Positions 17,206 to 25,723 of a stretch of DNA of 47,590 bases are shown here, piece by piece. Source of the DNA: an uncultured Actinomyces sp. (GTDB lineage Bacteria; Actinomycetota; Actinomycetes; Actinomycetales; Actinomycetaceae); NCBI GenBank assembly GCA_938014245.1, contig CALLSD010000050.1:1-47590 (forward strand). The letters run 5' to 3'. A program made the position numbers and the translations under genes. The notes beneath the pieces were generated by a model, which was not told where the DNA came from, ran no database searches, and was given only the letters and a program-made list of their open reading frames with translations. Position 1 is the first letter of the stretch. Each line of letters starts with the position of its first letter.

Positions 17206-18407
17206 CTGCGGCTGCGGCCTCGCACCCCTTGGGAGGCCAGCCATTCCATTTCCGTATCGATCCTCTGGCGCATGTGAGCGTCATCGAGTGCATCGAGGCC
17301 GTGCCAGGCGACTTCTGCGACCGCGAGTAAGCGGGGGAAGAGCTGGTAGAAGAGCTGCTCGCGGGTGGGGATGAATTCGCACCACAGCGCAGCTTGGATT
17401 CCAATCGGAGGATTTTGCGCTTTGCGCACCTCCGCCATGACCTCCGTAAGGATGCGGTCCTCAGTGATGACACCGAACATGGCAGCCGGTTCTTCTTGGG
17501 CCGGGCCGGCGAGGCGGTTGAGATAGAGCTGGTCACAGCATCCATAGACCCAGGGCTGTCCAGATTGCGACGCCCTGCGGGGACCTTCGCCGAATCCGCG
17601 CCATGCGATGATGAGAGTGTCATCGAGAACCTCGGAGGGAGCGATTTCCGTCAGTTCGTCCCATCCTGCTGCTCTCTTGCCGAGGCTGTGGAGGAGTGCC
17701 AGCGTGCGTCGGGTCATGTGGGCTTGAAGTTCTCGCCCAGAGAGGATTTCTTGCGCCGCAAGGGAATTCATGAGTTCTTGGTCGCTTTCCCATGCCTCGA
17801 AACGGCATTCATCACCACCAATGTGAATGATCGGCGATGGGAAGAGCGAAGCGACGTGCGTGAGTGTGGCCTCGATGAAGTCCCAAGCTTCTTCGCTTGG
17901 CCACAGCAGGTCATTTCGATGGCTCCACTTCTTGGCGGGCAGTGAAGCAAGTGCCGGATCTCCGAGGTTTGGATAAGAGCGAATTGCGGCGTGCATGTGT
18001 CCGGGGAGGTCAATTTCAGGGATGACCTCGATTCCTTCTAAGGAAGCGTGGGCGACAATCTCACGGATGTCCTCATCCGTGTAATACCCCCAAGTGGAAT
18101 CTTGAGGAGCACGTGCGATCATCTCTGCACGTTTATCGGGATCGATATTGTCGTACCAATCGAAAGCTTCTCGCGGAAGGGTCGCGCCTACGCGTGTGAG
18201 CTCGGGGTAGCCGGGAATGTTGATCCGCCATCCCGCATCATCGGTGAGATGCCAGTGGAAACGGTTGAAACCATAACGCGAGAGGAGAGTGAGGATCTCG
18301 TGGACTAGCTCGGGGGGCCAGAAAGTTCGCGCAGAATCGAGCATGAAGCCGCGCCATGCGAATGCCGGTGTGCGTTCGCGGTCATGTGGGATTATTGAGG
18401 GTGACAC
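17202..18407 (-). CDS. Beta-N-acetylhexosaminidase (GH20), cytoplasmic
   Basis: A 401-residue glycoside hydrolase family 20 enzyme. FAWRGFMLDSARTFWP opens the catalytic barrel, HWHLTDDAGWRINI and EIDLPGHMHAA line the active site, and IHIGGDE holds the catalytic Asp199-Glu200 pair of substrate-assisted catalysis. There is no signal peptide and no N-terminal GH20b domain, so it probably cleaves imported GlcNAc disaccharides inside the cell. I take the GTG at 18407, preceded by AAAGGGG; a TTG 8 codons upstream has no binding site. A 17-bp palindrome lies between this gene and the divergent ROK regulator. Confidence 0.93.
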   Translation of the reverse strand: MSPSIIPHDRERTPAFAWRGFMLDSARTFWPPELVHEILTLLSRYGFNRFHWHLTDDAGWRINIPGYPELTRVGATLPREAFDWYDNIDPDKRAEMIARAPQDSTWGYYTDEDIREIVAHASLEGIEVIPEIDLPGHMHAAIRSYPNLGDPALASLPAKKWSHRNDLLWPSEEAWDFIEATLTHVASLFPSPIIHIGGDECRFEAWESDQELMNSLAAQEILSGRELQAHMTRRTLALLHSLGKRAAGWDELTEIAPSEVLDDTLIIAWRGFGEGPRRASQSGQPWVYGCCDQLYLNRLAGPAQEEPAAMFGVITEDRILTEVMAEVRKAQNPPIGIQAALWCEFIPTREQLFYQLFPRLLAVAEVAWHGLDALDDAHMRQRIDTEMEWLASQGVRGRSRS

Positions 18408-18441
18408 GTTAATCCCCTTTGATAAGGTCAACCGACTATAG

Positions 18442-18458
18442 TGTTACGAATCGTAACA
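18442..18458. promoter_or_regulatory. Palindromic operator, probably for the ROK repressor
   Basis: TGTTACGAATCGTAACA is a perfect 7-bp inverted repeat around a 3-bp centre, placed between the divergent GH20 and ROK genes. On the minus strand it lies just upstream of a TATAGT that could be the -10 of the GH20 promoter. A 14/17 match in inverted orientation sits over the -35 of the ABC transporter promoter (19644-19660). Confidence 0.72.
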
Positions 18459-18497
18459 TTGCTATTTCGGTATGCCAAGACGTGATTGGAGAGGAAA

Positions 18498-19637
18498 GTG
18501 CTGAGCACCAACAAAGAGCGAGCTATTGCTGCCCTTGTGAGTCAAGGCCCGCAGCATCGCGCTGCGCTCGCTCGCATTCTCTCGGTATCTCGAACAACGG
18601 TCACAAACGTAGTTCAAGACCTTATCGCCGAAGGGTATATGGCTGATGATGGGGAATCTCCACTGAAGTCGACTGTCAAGCTCACTGAAAAACTGGGGGT
18701 TTTGGTATCGGTTGTCTTTTGGATTGATCGCACTCTTGTCTCAATTGCCACCGTAGATGGACGCATTGTTGCCTCGCGTGAAAATCCTGAAAAGCCAGGA
18801 GAAATCGGGAAGATGCGTCTGGCTCATGTCGAGAAGACTATCCGCGCGATGCTCGCTGATCTCGGAGGGCCTAGGGTGTGTGCGGGCCATGTTGCAGTCA
18901 ATACCCAAATTAACGTCCGCACAGGCGAAGTAGTCGGTGGTTCGGCCTCGTTGATGTGGAAAGATACCAATCCGCTTCAGGCGATGAGCTCCCTTCTTCA
19001 AGCTCCGGTGCGCGTGGAGAATACCGCGCGATTGGCAGCGTTTGTCGAGTTTGAGCGGTTGGATCAGCCGGTCGGCAATATGGTCTACGTCCATCTTTCA
19101 CACGGAATTACCATGGGGAACATCCTTGGTGCGACTCTGGTTCAAGGTGCGCATGGGGGTGCTGGGGAACTGGGACACATCAGCATTGATCCCATGGGAT
19201 TACCTTGCGAGTGTTCCAATCGAGGATGTCTTCAGCAATATGTATCGACGCCTGCGATTCTTGCTCGGCTCAAGCCAATTCTTGGCGCGGATGCGACGAT
19301 TTCAGACTTTGTTGCGGCGGTTCGGAGTGGGGATCACGCATGTACGAGCCTCATTGAGGAAATTGGTGAGCAGCTGGGCGTAGTGATGGTGAGTGTTACG
19401 AATTTACTTGATCCTGAGGTGATCGTCCTCGGCGGTGAGATCGCGCAGGTGGGGGAGAGTCTTCTTGATCCTTTGCGACGGATTGTTCGTCGACGAGGAC
19501 TTCCCTTGTCGTCCCGTAACGTGCGTTTTGCGTGCGCGGGGCAGCCGGCTTCGGCATCGGAAATGGCTTCTGCAGCCTTCAGTGTCATTGTGCGGGATGA
19601 AGATGTCGTTGAGTCAATCGTAAAATTTGCCGTGTAA
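18498..19637 (+). CDS. ROK-family transcriptional repressor of the amino-sugar locus
   Basis: A 379-residue ROK regulator. The N-terminal winged helix-turn-helix is LVSQGPQHRAALARILSVSRTTVTNVVQDLIAEGY. The ROK sugar-binding domain contains HGGAGELGHISIDPMGLPCECSNRGCLQQYVS, with the zinc-binding Cys residues and ELGH motif. It is divergent from GH20 and upstream of a Das-like importer, so the inducer is probably a GlcNAc-derived sugar. I start it at GTG 18498, 6 bases after GGAG; a TTG four codons earlier is less likely. Matching palindromes upstream of both neighbouring units argue for local control and autoregulation. Confidence 0.88.
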   Translation: MLSTNKERAIAALVSQGPQHRAALARILSVSRTTVTNVVQDLIAEGYMADDGESPLKSTVKLTEKLGVLVSVVFWIDRTLVSIATVDGRIVASRENPEKPGEIGKMRLAHVEKTIRAMLADLGGPRVCAGHVAVNTQINVRTGEVVGGSASLMWKDTNPLQAMSSLLQAPVRVENTARLAAFVEFERLDQPVGNMVYVHLSHGITMGNILGATLVQGAHGGAGELGHISIDPMGLPCECSNRGCLQQYVSTPAILARLKPILGADATISDFVAAVRSGDHACTSLIEEIGEQLGVVMVSVTNLLDPEVIVLGGEIAQVGESLLDPLRRIVRRRGLPLSSRNVRFACAGQPASASEMASAAFSVIVRDEDVVESIVKFAV

Positions 19638-19643
19638 CAAAAG

Positions 19644-19660
19644 TGTCACGATTCTTGACA
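19644..19660. promoter_or_regulatory. Second copy of the ROK operator
   Basis: TGTCACGATTCTTGACA matches the reverse complement of the 18442-18458 palindrome at 14 of 17 positions. Its last six bases are the -35 hexamer of the binding-protein gene, so a bound repressor would block RNA polymerase. Confidence 0.65.
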
Positions 19661-19683
19661 AAGTTTTTTGTGCTGATGATACT
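19655..19683 (+). promoter_or_regulatory. Sigma70-type promoter of the sugar ABC transporter
   Basis: A consensus -35 TTGACA (19655-19660) is followed after exactly 17 bases by GATACT (19678-19683). Transcription would start near 19690, giving a leader of about 40 bases before the binding-protein ATG at 19730. Confidence 0.78.
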
Positions 19684-19729
19684 TAAGCTCATCTACGCAT
19701 AGGCGCGTAGCGTTTGAGAGGAAATAACA

Positions 19730-21037
19730 ATGTCTCAGCACACAACCAGAAGGCGCCTGATCGCACTGGCAACTGCGTCTGCGCTCAGCCTCGGCCTTGC
19801 GGCATGTGGAAACTCATCCAGCACGTCCGGTTCAAGCGCTTCTAGCGACACTTCAAGCGTCACAGGGAAGACCGTGCGCGTATGGTTCATGGAGGGGTCG
19901 ATCTCTGACGACGCGATCGCTTACCTCGAGAAGACCTTCGCAGAACAGAACCCCGGAAACACCCTCAAGGTTGAAATTCAACCCTGGGACGGCATCGTTT
20001 CGAAGCTCCAGACATCCCTGGCGTCGAAGTCAGAGAGTCCCGATCTCGTCGAAACTGGAAACACTCAGACCGCTGTTTTCGCGTCCGTCGGAGCTTTTGC
20101 TCCCGTTGACGACCTTTACGACAAGGTTGGCGGCGATAAGCTTATTCAAAGCTTCATCGATGCAGGACGCTGGGACAACCAGCTCTACGCGCTTCCTCTC
20201 TACGCCGGTGCACGTGGAATTATCTACCGCAAGGACCTCTTCGAGAAGGCCAATATCGCTGTTCCGAAGACCTTGGATGAATTGGCAGATGCAGCAATTG
20301 CCCTGGGTAAGGCAAACCCGGACGGAGTCGAAGGCTTCTCGGGAATGTATCTTTCGGCAGTAGACATTCACGGCGTTGAATCACTGATGTTTGCCGGCGA
20401 CGGTGACTACGCGACCTTGAGCAACGGCAAGTGGCAAGAAAAGCTCACTGATCCCAACACCGTCGCTTCCCTCGAACGCATCCAGAAGATCTTCAAGGAC
20501 GGCACCGCATACGCGATGGACTCCTCCGCCTCGCAGAAGAACTTCCAGAAGTACTTCAACGAGAATAAGGTGGGTATCCTCGTCGGCACCGGTTCTGTTG
20601 CCAAGAAGATCGACAAGGAACTGTGGGATGCCGGCAAGGTTGGTGTCATGCCGATTCCTGGGCTCAAGGAAGGCAGTGTCGGCAAGACCTTCGCCGGCGG
20701 CTCCTCGATCTCTCTTGCTGCAAACGCGCAAAATCCTGAACTCGCAAAGAAGGCACTCGAAGTGATCTTCTCCGAGGACTTCCAGAAGATGGTCGCAAAA
20801 TCGGGCTGGACCCCTGGAAACACCCAGTACGGTTCAGCTTCGGAAGGCGCATTCGCAGACATCTCGACCACCGTTATCGAGAACTCGAAGCTCACCCCCA
20901 ATACTCCGCAGTGGGGAGTCGTTGCAGGTGACAACGTCATCCGTGACTTCTTCACCGAGATTGCTCAGGGTAAGGATGTTAAGACAGTCGCAAAGGAAAC
21001 GGGCACAAAGCTCGATGCGACCTTGAACCAGCAGTAA
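19730..21037 (+). CDS. Sugar ABC transporter substrate-binding lipoprotein (DasA/NgcE-like)
   Basis: A 435-residue extracytoplasmic binding protein. The signal peptide ends in LGLAAC with lipidated Cys26. VRVWFMEGS, EIQPWDGIVSKLQTSLAS and DLVETGNTQTAVFASVGAFAPVDDL are typical of family 1 oligosaccharide-binding proteins, closest in my recollection to the chitobiose/GlcNAc binders DasA and NgcE. A divergent intracellular hexosaminidase and a GlcNAc-type ROK regulator alongside support an amino-sugar ligand. The ATP-binding subunit is not encoded here; a shared MsiK/MalK-like ATPase elsewhere is expected. Confidence 0.85.
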   Translation: MSQHTTRRRLIALATASALSLGLAACGNSSSTSGSSASSDTSSVTGKTVRVWFMEGSISDDAIAYLEKTFAEQNPGNTLKVEIQPWDGIVSKLQTSLASKSESPDLVETGNTQTAVFASVGAFAPVDDLYDKVGGDKLIQSFIDAGRWDNQLYALPLYAGARGIIYRKDLFEKANIAVPKTLDELADAAIALGKANPDGVEGFSGMYLSAVDIHGVESLMFAGDGDYATLSNGKWQEKLTDPNTVASLERIQKIFKDGTAYAMDSSASQKNFQKYFNENKVGILVGTGSVAKKIDKELWDAGKVGVMPIPGLKEGSVGKTFAGGSSISLAANAQNPELAKKALEVIFSEDFQKMVAKSGWTPGNTQYGSASEGAFADISTTVIENSKLTPNTPQWGVVAGDNVIRDFFTEIAQGKDVKTVAKETGTKLDATLNQQ

Positions 21038-21090
21038 TCCTTCACACAAGGCGTCGACACGCACGAGGCGGCGAGCGGCGCACAAACAGT

Positions 21091-21131
21091 AGGGGAGTCG
21101 TCCGTCCTCATATATTTCGGGCGACTCCCCT
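21091..21131 (+). other. Very stable intercistronic hairpin between binding-protein and permease genes
   Basis: AGGGGAGTCGTCCG (21091-21104) pairs along its whole length with CGGGCGACTCCCCT (21118-21131), with one U-G, around a 13-base A/T-rich loop. No T tract follows. Such hairpins after binding-protein genes commonly protect the upstream mRNA or reduce read-through so that the binding protein is made in excess over the permeases. Confidence 0.75.
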
Positions 21132-21157
21132 GCACCATCGCAACACCGGAGAGAAAA

Positions 21158-22099
21158 ATGACCTCCACCCACGTGTCGTCCGTCAAAAGGCGCCCAAAGA
21201 AGGGCTTCCTGAAACGGAAAATGGCACCCTTCCTCCTTCTCAGTCCAGCCGTAATTCTGGTCCTGGTTGTCTTGGGCTACCCTATGCTCCGCCAGTTCAT
21301 CATGTCTTTCCAAAAGTTTGGCTTGGAACAGCAGTTTGGAAAGCCGCCGAAGTGGGTTGGCTTCGACAACTACAAAGCGATTCTCTCCGACTCCTATTTC
21401 TGGTCGGTCCTTGCAAAATCGCTCGCGTTTTGTGCCTGGACAGCCGGAATCACCATGATCGGTGCCATTACTTTGGCACTCATGATGCGCGCCGCTTCAC
21501 CTGCAGCGCGAACCTTCATGAATTCCACTCTGATCGTCGTTTGGGCAATGCCCCTCCTTGCCTCACTTACTGTCTGGCAGTGGCTGGTTGACCCGAACTT
21601 CGGCCTCATCAATTTCCTCTTGGCGGCTCTGGGCCTTCCCTTCAAGGGTTTTGCATGGCTCTCAGCGTCGTACTGGACTTTCTTCTTGGTCGCCTCGGCA
21701 ATTATCATCTGGGCGTCGATGCCGCTGGCTGCAATTTCAATCTATGCGGCCGTCACTCAAATCGATGATTCGCTGATTGAAGCGGCACAAATCGACGGTG
21801 CCGGGTACCTCTCCCGTCTGCGCTACGTCATCTTCCCGTCGATCTCTCCCGTCATCGCACTGATCGGTGTTCTTCAAGTGATCTGGGACTTGCGCGTCTT
21901 CACGCACATCTACGTCCTGCAGCAATCCGGATCGATCTCAACCGAAACAAACCTCTTGGGAACATATGTTTACCGGCTGGGTATTTCACAGGGCAACTAC
22001 GGGATGGCTTCGGCCCTAGCAACCGTCATTTTGCTGATCACGGTGGTCATCACGGCGAAATACATCCATATGCTCTTCACGAAGGGGGACGCACGATGA
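21158..22099 (+). CDS. Sugar ABC transporter permease (MalF-type)
   Basis: A 313-residue inner-membrane subunit with about six helices, preceded by a basic cytoplasmic N-terminus. The EAA docking loop is EAAQIDGAGYLSRLRYVIFPSISP. GGAGAG lies just before the ATG. The stop overlaps the next permease start (ATGA), so the two form a heterodimeric channel. Specificity follows from the neighbouring binding protein and GH20 enzyme. Confidence 0.92.
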   Translation: MTSTHVSSVKRRPKKGFLKRKMAPFLLLSPAVILVLVVLGYPMLRQFIMSFQKFGLEQQFGKPPKWVGFDNYKAILSDSYFWSVLAKSLAFCAWTAGITMIGAITLALMMRAASPAARTFMNSTLIVVWAMPLLASLTVWQWLVDPNFGLINFLLAALGLPFKGFAWLSASYWTFFLVASAIIIWASMPLAAISIYAAVTQIDDSLIEAAQIDGAGYLSRLRYVIFPSISPVIALIGVLQVIWDLRVFTHIYVLQQSGSISTETNLLGTYVYRLGISQGNYGMASALATVILLITVVITAKYIHMLFTKGDAR

Positions 22100-22986
22100 G
22101 TGCCACGCAGGTCAGGGAAAACACGGGCCAAGTGTCACCTCGTCAATCAAATCGACGCAAGGTGCGTCCCGGGAAAGTTGTCGTGAATGTGCTCTTGGTG
22201 ATCACGGCATTGACGTGGTTGCTTCCCGTGTACTGGATGGTCAACTCTGCTTTCCAAACAGAACGCAACCTTCTATCGAGTCCTCCCAAGCTTTGGCCGT
22301 CACCACTGACAACCGAGCATTTTGTGGGGGTGCTGACTTCTCCGGCTTTCCGCTCCGCGCTGCTCATGTCGCTGAGCGCAGCCATCATCACTGTATGCGC
22401 GACGACGCTGTGCTCGCTTCTTGCAGCGCTTGCTTTGGCTCGCTTTAATTTCCGAGGCCGACGCACTTTGATCGTTTCCATCCTTGTAATCCAAATGATC
22501 CCCGCCGAGGCACTCTTCATTTCGCAGTACCGCATGCTTGATTCGTGGGCACTGTTGAATTCTGTCGCGGGATTGTCCTTGCTCTACGTCGGAGGGGTGC
22601 TCCCCTTCGTCACATGGATGATGCGTGGATATGTTGAAGCCGTCCCCGAGGAATTGGAACAGGCCGCAATGATCGACGGGTGTACCCGCGTGCAGGCATT
22701 CATGCGTGTGACTTTGCCGTTGCTGGCACCGGGGTTGGTCTCGACTTCAGTCTTTGCTTTCTTGCACTCGTGGAATGAGTACACGCTGGCGTTGATTGTT
22801 CTCTCTCGCGATTCTGCGGTGACCTTGCCGCTGTGGCTCCAATCCTTCCAGCAGGGACTTCAGGGCTCCGACTGGGGAGGCGTGATGGCCGGTTCGACGC
22901 TTATTACAATCCCCGTTCTCATCTTGTTTATCTTCGTTCAAAACAGGATGTCGACGGGTATGGTCTCGGGCGCAGTTAAGGGTTAA
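22096..22986 (+). CDS. Sugar ABC transporter permease (MalG-type)
   Basis: A 296-residue partner permease with about six helices. The EAA-type loop is EQAAMIDGCTRVQAFMRVTLPLLAPGL, and LPVYWMVNSAFQTERNLL is the conserved first periplasmic segment of MalG-like subunits. It ends the operon; the flippase gene converges on it 35 bases further on. Confidence 0.92.
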   Translation: MSATQVRENTGQVSPRQSNRRKVRPGKVVVNVLLVITALTWLLPVYWMVNSAFQTERNLLSSPPKLWPSPLTTEHFVGVLTSPAFRSALLMSLSAAIITVCATTLCSLLAALALARFNFRGRRTLIVSILVIQMIPAEALFISQYRMLDSWALLNSVAGLSLLYVGGVLPFVTWMMRGYVEAVPEELEQAAMIDGCTRVQAFMRVTLPLLAPGLVSTSVFAFLHSWNEYTLALIVLSRDSAVTLPLWLQSFQQGLQGSDWGGVMAGSTLITIPVLILFIFVQNRMSTGMVSGAVKG

Positions 22987-23021
22987 GCGCGGGGCACGTG
23001 AAGGTATCGCTGCGAGGCCCC

Positions 23022-25634
23022 TCAGATCAGGTTCCGCTTCTGCATGATCTTGAGTGCGACCCAACCGAAGGGTGCGCGGCCATAGAAAGTCACGAGGCGG
23101 TAGATGATCGCGGTTGGCAATGCGATCGACACTGCGATACCGGCCACCTGCAAACCACCGGTGAGCGCGGCCTCGACAGGACCGATACCGCCGGGGGAGG
23201 GGACGACCGAACCCAGGGAGTTCGATGCCAAGTAGGTAATCGAGAGAGTCACAAGGTTCAGCGACCCGCCCATGGCCTTGAGTGATGCCCAGAACGCGCC
23301 GACGAAACCGATGTTCATGAGCATGTTCCCCGCAAGAACCGCGAGGAGGCGCTGGGGCTGACCGGCAACCCACATGAGGCGCGGATAGACCTGCTTCCAC
23401 GTGGGTTCGATCTTCGACCAAATGAACTTTCGGATCTTCGGGATAGAAATGCAGATAATCACCACAAGGGCGACAACTGCGACACCGGCGATGATCGCGC
23501 CATAAGGCAGCGATACAGACAGTGAGGATCCGGAGAAGAACAAAACGGTGACGAGCAGTGAGATAGTCACGAGGAACTGTGAAATCTGCTGAAGAGTCAC
23601 GGTTGTAACCGCAGCGGCTGTACTCATCTTCTGCTTGGTCAGGAAGCGCAGGTTGAGCGCGGCGGGGCCAATTCCAGCAGGTGCGACCAGAGTGACAATC
23701 GAGGCGGCGACCTGGGCAAGAATCGAGTCTCCGAACTTGACCTTCTCTTGGCTGAAAGCAACCAGAGGGACTGCGCCGCCAACCCACGTTGCAGCTGCGA
23801 AAGCAAAAGCGATGGCAATCCAGATCGGGTTGGCCTGCTTAACTGCTGCGACGATATCGGAGAAGTTCAAGGAACCCATCAAGATGATTGCGGCGAGCGC
23901 AAGAACTGCGAAGGTGATCATCGTCTTGGGGGCGAAACGTTGCAAATTAGCCGGTTGGATAGATTCTTGAGGAGTATCGGCAACGATTCCTTCGCGGAGT
24001 TTGTCAAGCAGATCGCTGCGTCGAAGGCTTGCAGTCACCTCCGAAGGCAGGACAGCCTTTTGCAGCACCGGCGCACAACCGACCAGGGCTTCTTCGGAAA
24101 GATTTCGTTGCGCCGAGGCCAGCGCCCGATCCTTTCCGACATAGATCGCAAGCAGAGTGAGCATCTGGGCGACATCGATGCGCTGATTGAGCTCGTTCGT
24201 TGCAACCTCACCCTCCTCCCAGTGGATCAGCCACACCTGGGAGGACTCGTCCACAACCAGGGAAGAGGGGGCGATGCGGCGGTGGCTGATCGCATGGGCG
24301 TGCGCGAAGACCAACTGCTTCCAGGCCTCGTCAAGGATCTCATCGGTGAGTGCATCTGCCTCGGCAAGATCCTTCAAGGACGCGGTCGGTGGAAGCACGC
24401 GCATGACGGTCATGATGGAGTCACCCGCCTGTGCAAGCCCCATGGGTTCGGGCAGGTGTACGCCCGCGCGCTTGGCGGAAATGGTGGTCAGCATGGAACG
24501 CTCGGCAGCGGCCTTCACAGAGGGGGAAACCCAGCGGGAAAGGCCGCGAAGGCGGACGTTATTCCACACTTCCAAAAGGGTCCCAGTCATTCCGCGCCCC
24601 GGGTCGAGCATGGTGATCTCGTAGGGCACACCGTAGATATCCCACACCTGATAGTGGCGATTGCCATCAACGGGGGGACGGCGAGGAATCGTGTATTCAG
24701 CTGAATCGGATGCGTGGGGTTCCGCGTGGAAATGGCCGTGTTCTGATTCGGTGACCAGCCATGTTTCCAGGTTGACCCCTGCGGGAAGAAGATCTGTGCG
24801 AATGATGCGTTGGGGTGTGATTCGGATGGAGAGAAGCGCGCGAACAATCTGACCACCCGAAGCGCTGCGGTCCTGGAATCCCAAGACAAAGCGCGAGGCC
24901 GATCCAAAAGTGCGTCCCAAGAGCACGGAGAATACTGCCGAGGGAAGCGTGAGCTGGCCGCGCAAGACCCAAATGACGATGATGACGGCGAGTGCCCAGT
25001 ATGACCAGCGAATCGTGCGCATGGCCTCGGCCTCGCCTGCCGCAGTGAAGAGCGCGATGAGCGCGACGGCGACCAAGTTAATTGCAATGTACGAGGCCGT
25101 TTGCCCGTTTTCCGAATAGGTGACGCTCAGTGGGCCGGTCGCGGTTTTGGGAAGTTGGCGCAGGAGAAGCAGGATTGCGTACGAGGCGACGCCTGCGATC
25201 ACGCTTGTTGTCAGTGCTTCGATTGCTGTGGAGACTTGGCGGCGGAAGAGCAGCATGCCGATCACAGCGATCGGGGTGACAAGAATGGTTAAGCCCTCGA
25301 CCAGAGACAAAGGCATAAGCAGCAGATCGCGAATGACTGTCACGCGGAGGACGTCTTGGGCAACGCCTTCGGTTGTTGAGGAGGCGACGAAACCCAGCCC
25401 CCACGCCAAGGCGATACCGAGGAGGCAGAAGATGGCCTCGACAAGGTCGGAGCGGCGGCGTCGACGGTAATGAACCCGATCGGCGAAAAAGACCGCCTCG
25501 GGAAGTCTTGACTGGCGCGTAGGAGCGTGATCGGGTGTGTTTTCTTCCGCCTGCTCGGACACGGGCGCAGGGGGCTGCGGGGCGTCAGAGGCCTCGGACG
25601 TGATCAGTTCCTCGGAATTCTCCATGGATGACAT
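23022..25634 (-). CDS. Pseudokinase fused to a UPF0104/LPG-synthase-type flippase domain
   Basis: An 870-residue membrane protein in three parts. Residues 1-60 are acidic then basic and cytoplasmic; about 65-290 hold several membrane helices. Residues about 320-560 look like a protein-kinase-type fold: HAISHRRIAPSSLVVDESSQ followed by VWLIHWEEGE aligns with the catalytic loop and DFG of kinases, but the catalytic Asp, the Asn and the DFG Asp are all replaced, so it should be inactive. Residues about 585-870 form the eight-helix UPF0104 domain, with LAPAGIGPAALNLRFL and the VPSPGGIGPVEAALTGG signature found in lysylphosphatidylglycerol flippases. There is no LPG synthetase catalytic domain. 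The ATG three codons downstream (25625) has better AGGA spacing and may be the true start. Confidence 0.82.
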   Translation of the reverse strand: MSSMENSEELITSEASDAPQPPAPVSEQAEENTPDHAPTRQSRLPEAVFFADRVHYRRRRRSDLVEAIFCLLGIALAWGLGFVASSTTEGVAQDVLRVTVIRDLLLMPLSLVEGLTILVTPIAVIGMLLFRRQVSTAIEALTTSVIAGVASYAILLLLRQLPKTATGPLSVTYSENGQTASYIAINLVAVALIALFTAAGEAEAMRTIRWSYWALAVIIVIWVLRGQLTLPSAVFSVLLGRTFGSASRFVLGFQDRSASGGQIVRALLSIRITPQRIIRTDLLPAGVNLETWLVTESEHGHFHAEPHASDSAEYTIPRRPPVDGNRHYQVWDIYGVPYEITMLDPGRGMTGTLLEVWNNVRLRGLSRWVSPSVKAAAERSMLTTISAKRAGVHLPEPMGLAQAGDSIMTVMRVLPPTASLKDLAEADALTDEILDEAWKQLVFAHAHAISHRRIAPSSLVVDESSQVWLIHWEEGEVATNELNQRIDVAQMLTLLAIYVGKDRALASAQRNLSEEALVGCAPVLQKAVLPSEVTASLRRSDLLDKLREGIVADTPQESIQPANLQRFAPKTMITFAVLALAAIILMGSLNFSDIVAAVKQANPIWIAIAFAFAAATWVGGAVPLVAFSQEKVKFGDSILAQVAASIVTLVAPAGIGPAALNLRFLTKQKMSTAAAVTTVTLQQISQFLVTISLLVTVLFFSGSSLSVSLPYGAIIAGVAVVALVVIICISIPKIRKFIWSKIEPTWKQVYPRLMWVAGQPQRLLAVLAGNMLMNIGFVGAFWASLKAMGGSLNLVTLSITYLASNSLGSVVPSPGGIGPVEAALTGGLQVAGIAVSIALPTAIIYRLVTFYGRAPFGWVALKIMQKRNLI

Positions 25635-25723
25635 CCTATCTGTCTTCTAAAGACCGGTAGGGTTGACTTCGTAACATGCCGTGCACTCTTAAGTGAACGG
25701 TGCCCGAGTTTAAGGAAATCTGC

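Noticed and set aside
19394..19410. Third ROK-operator-like sequence TGTTACGAAT inside the ROK gene
   Set aside because: Only the first half matches; the second half (TTACTTG) lacks symmetry, and it lies within coding sequence.
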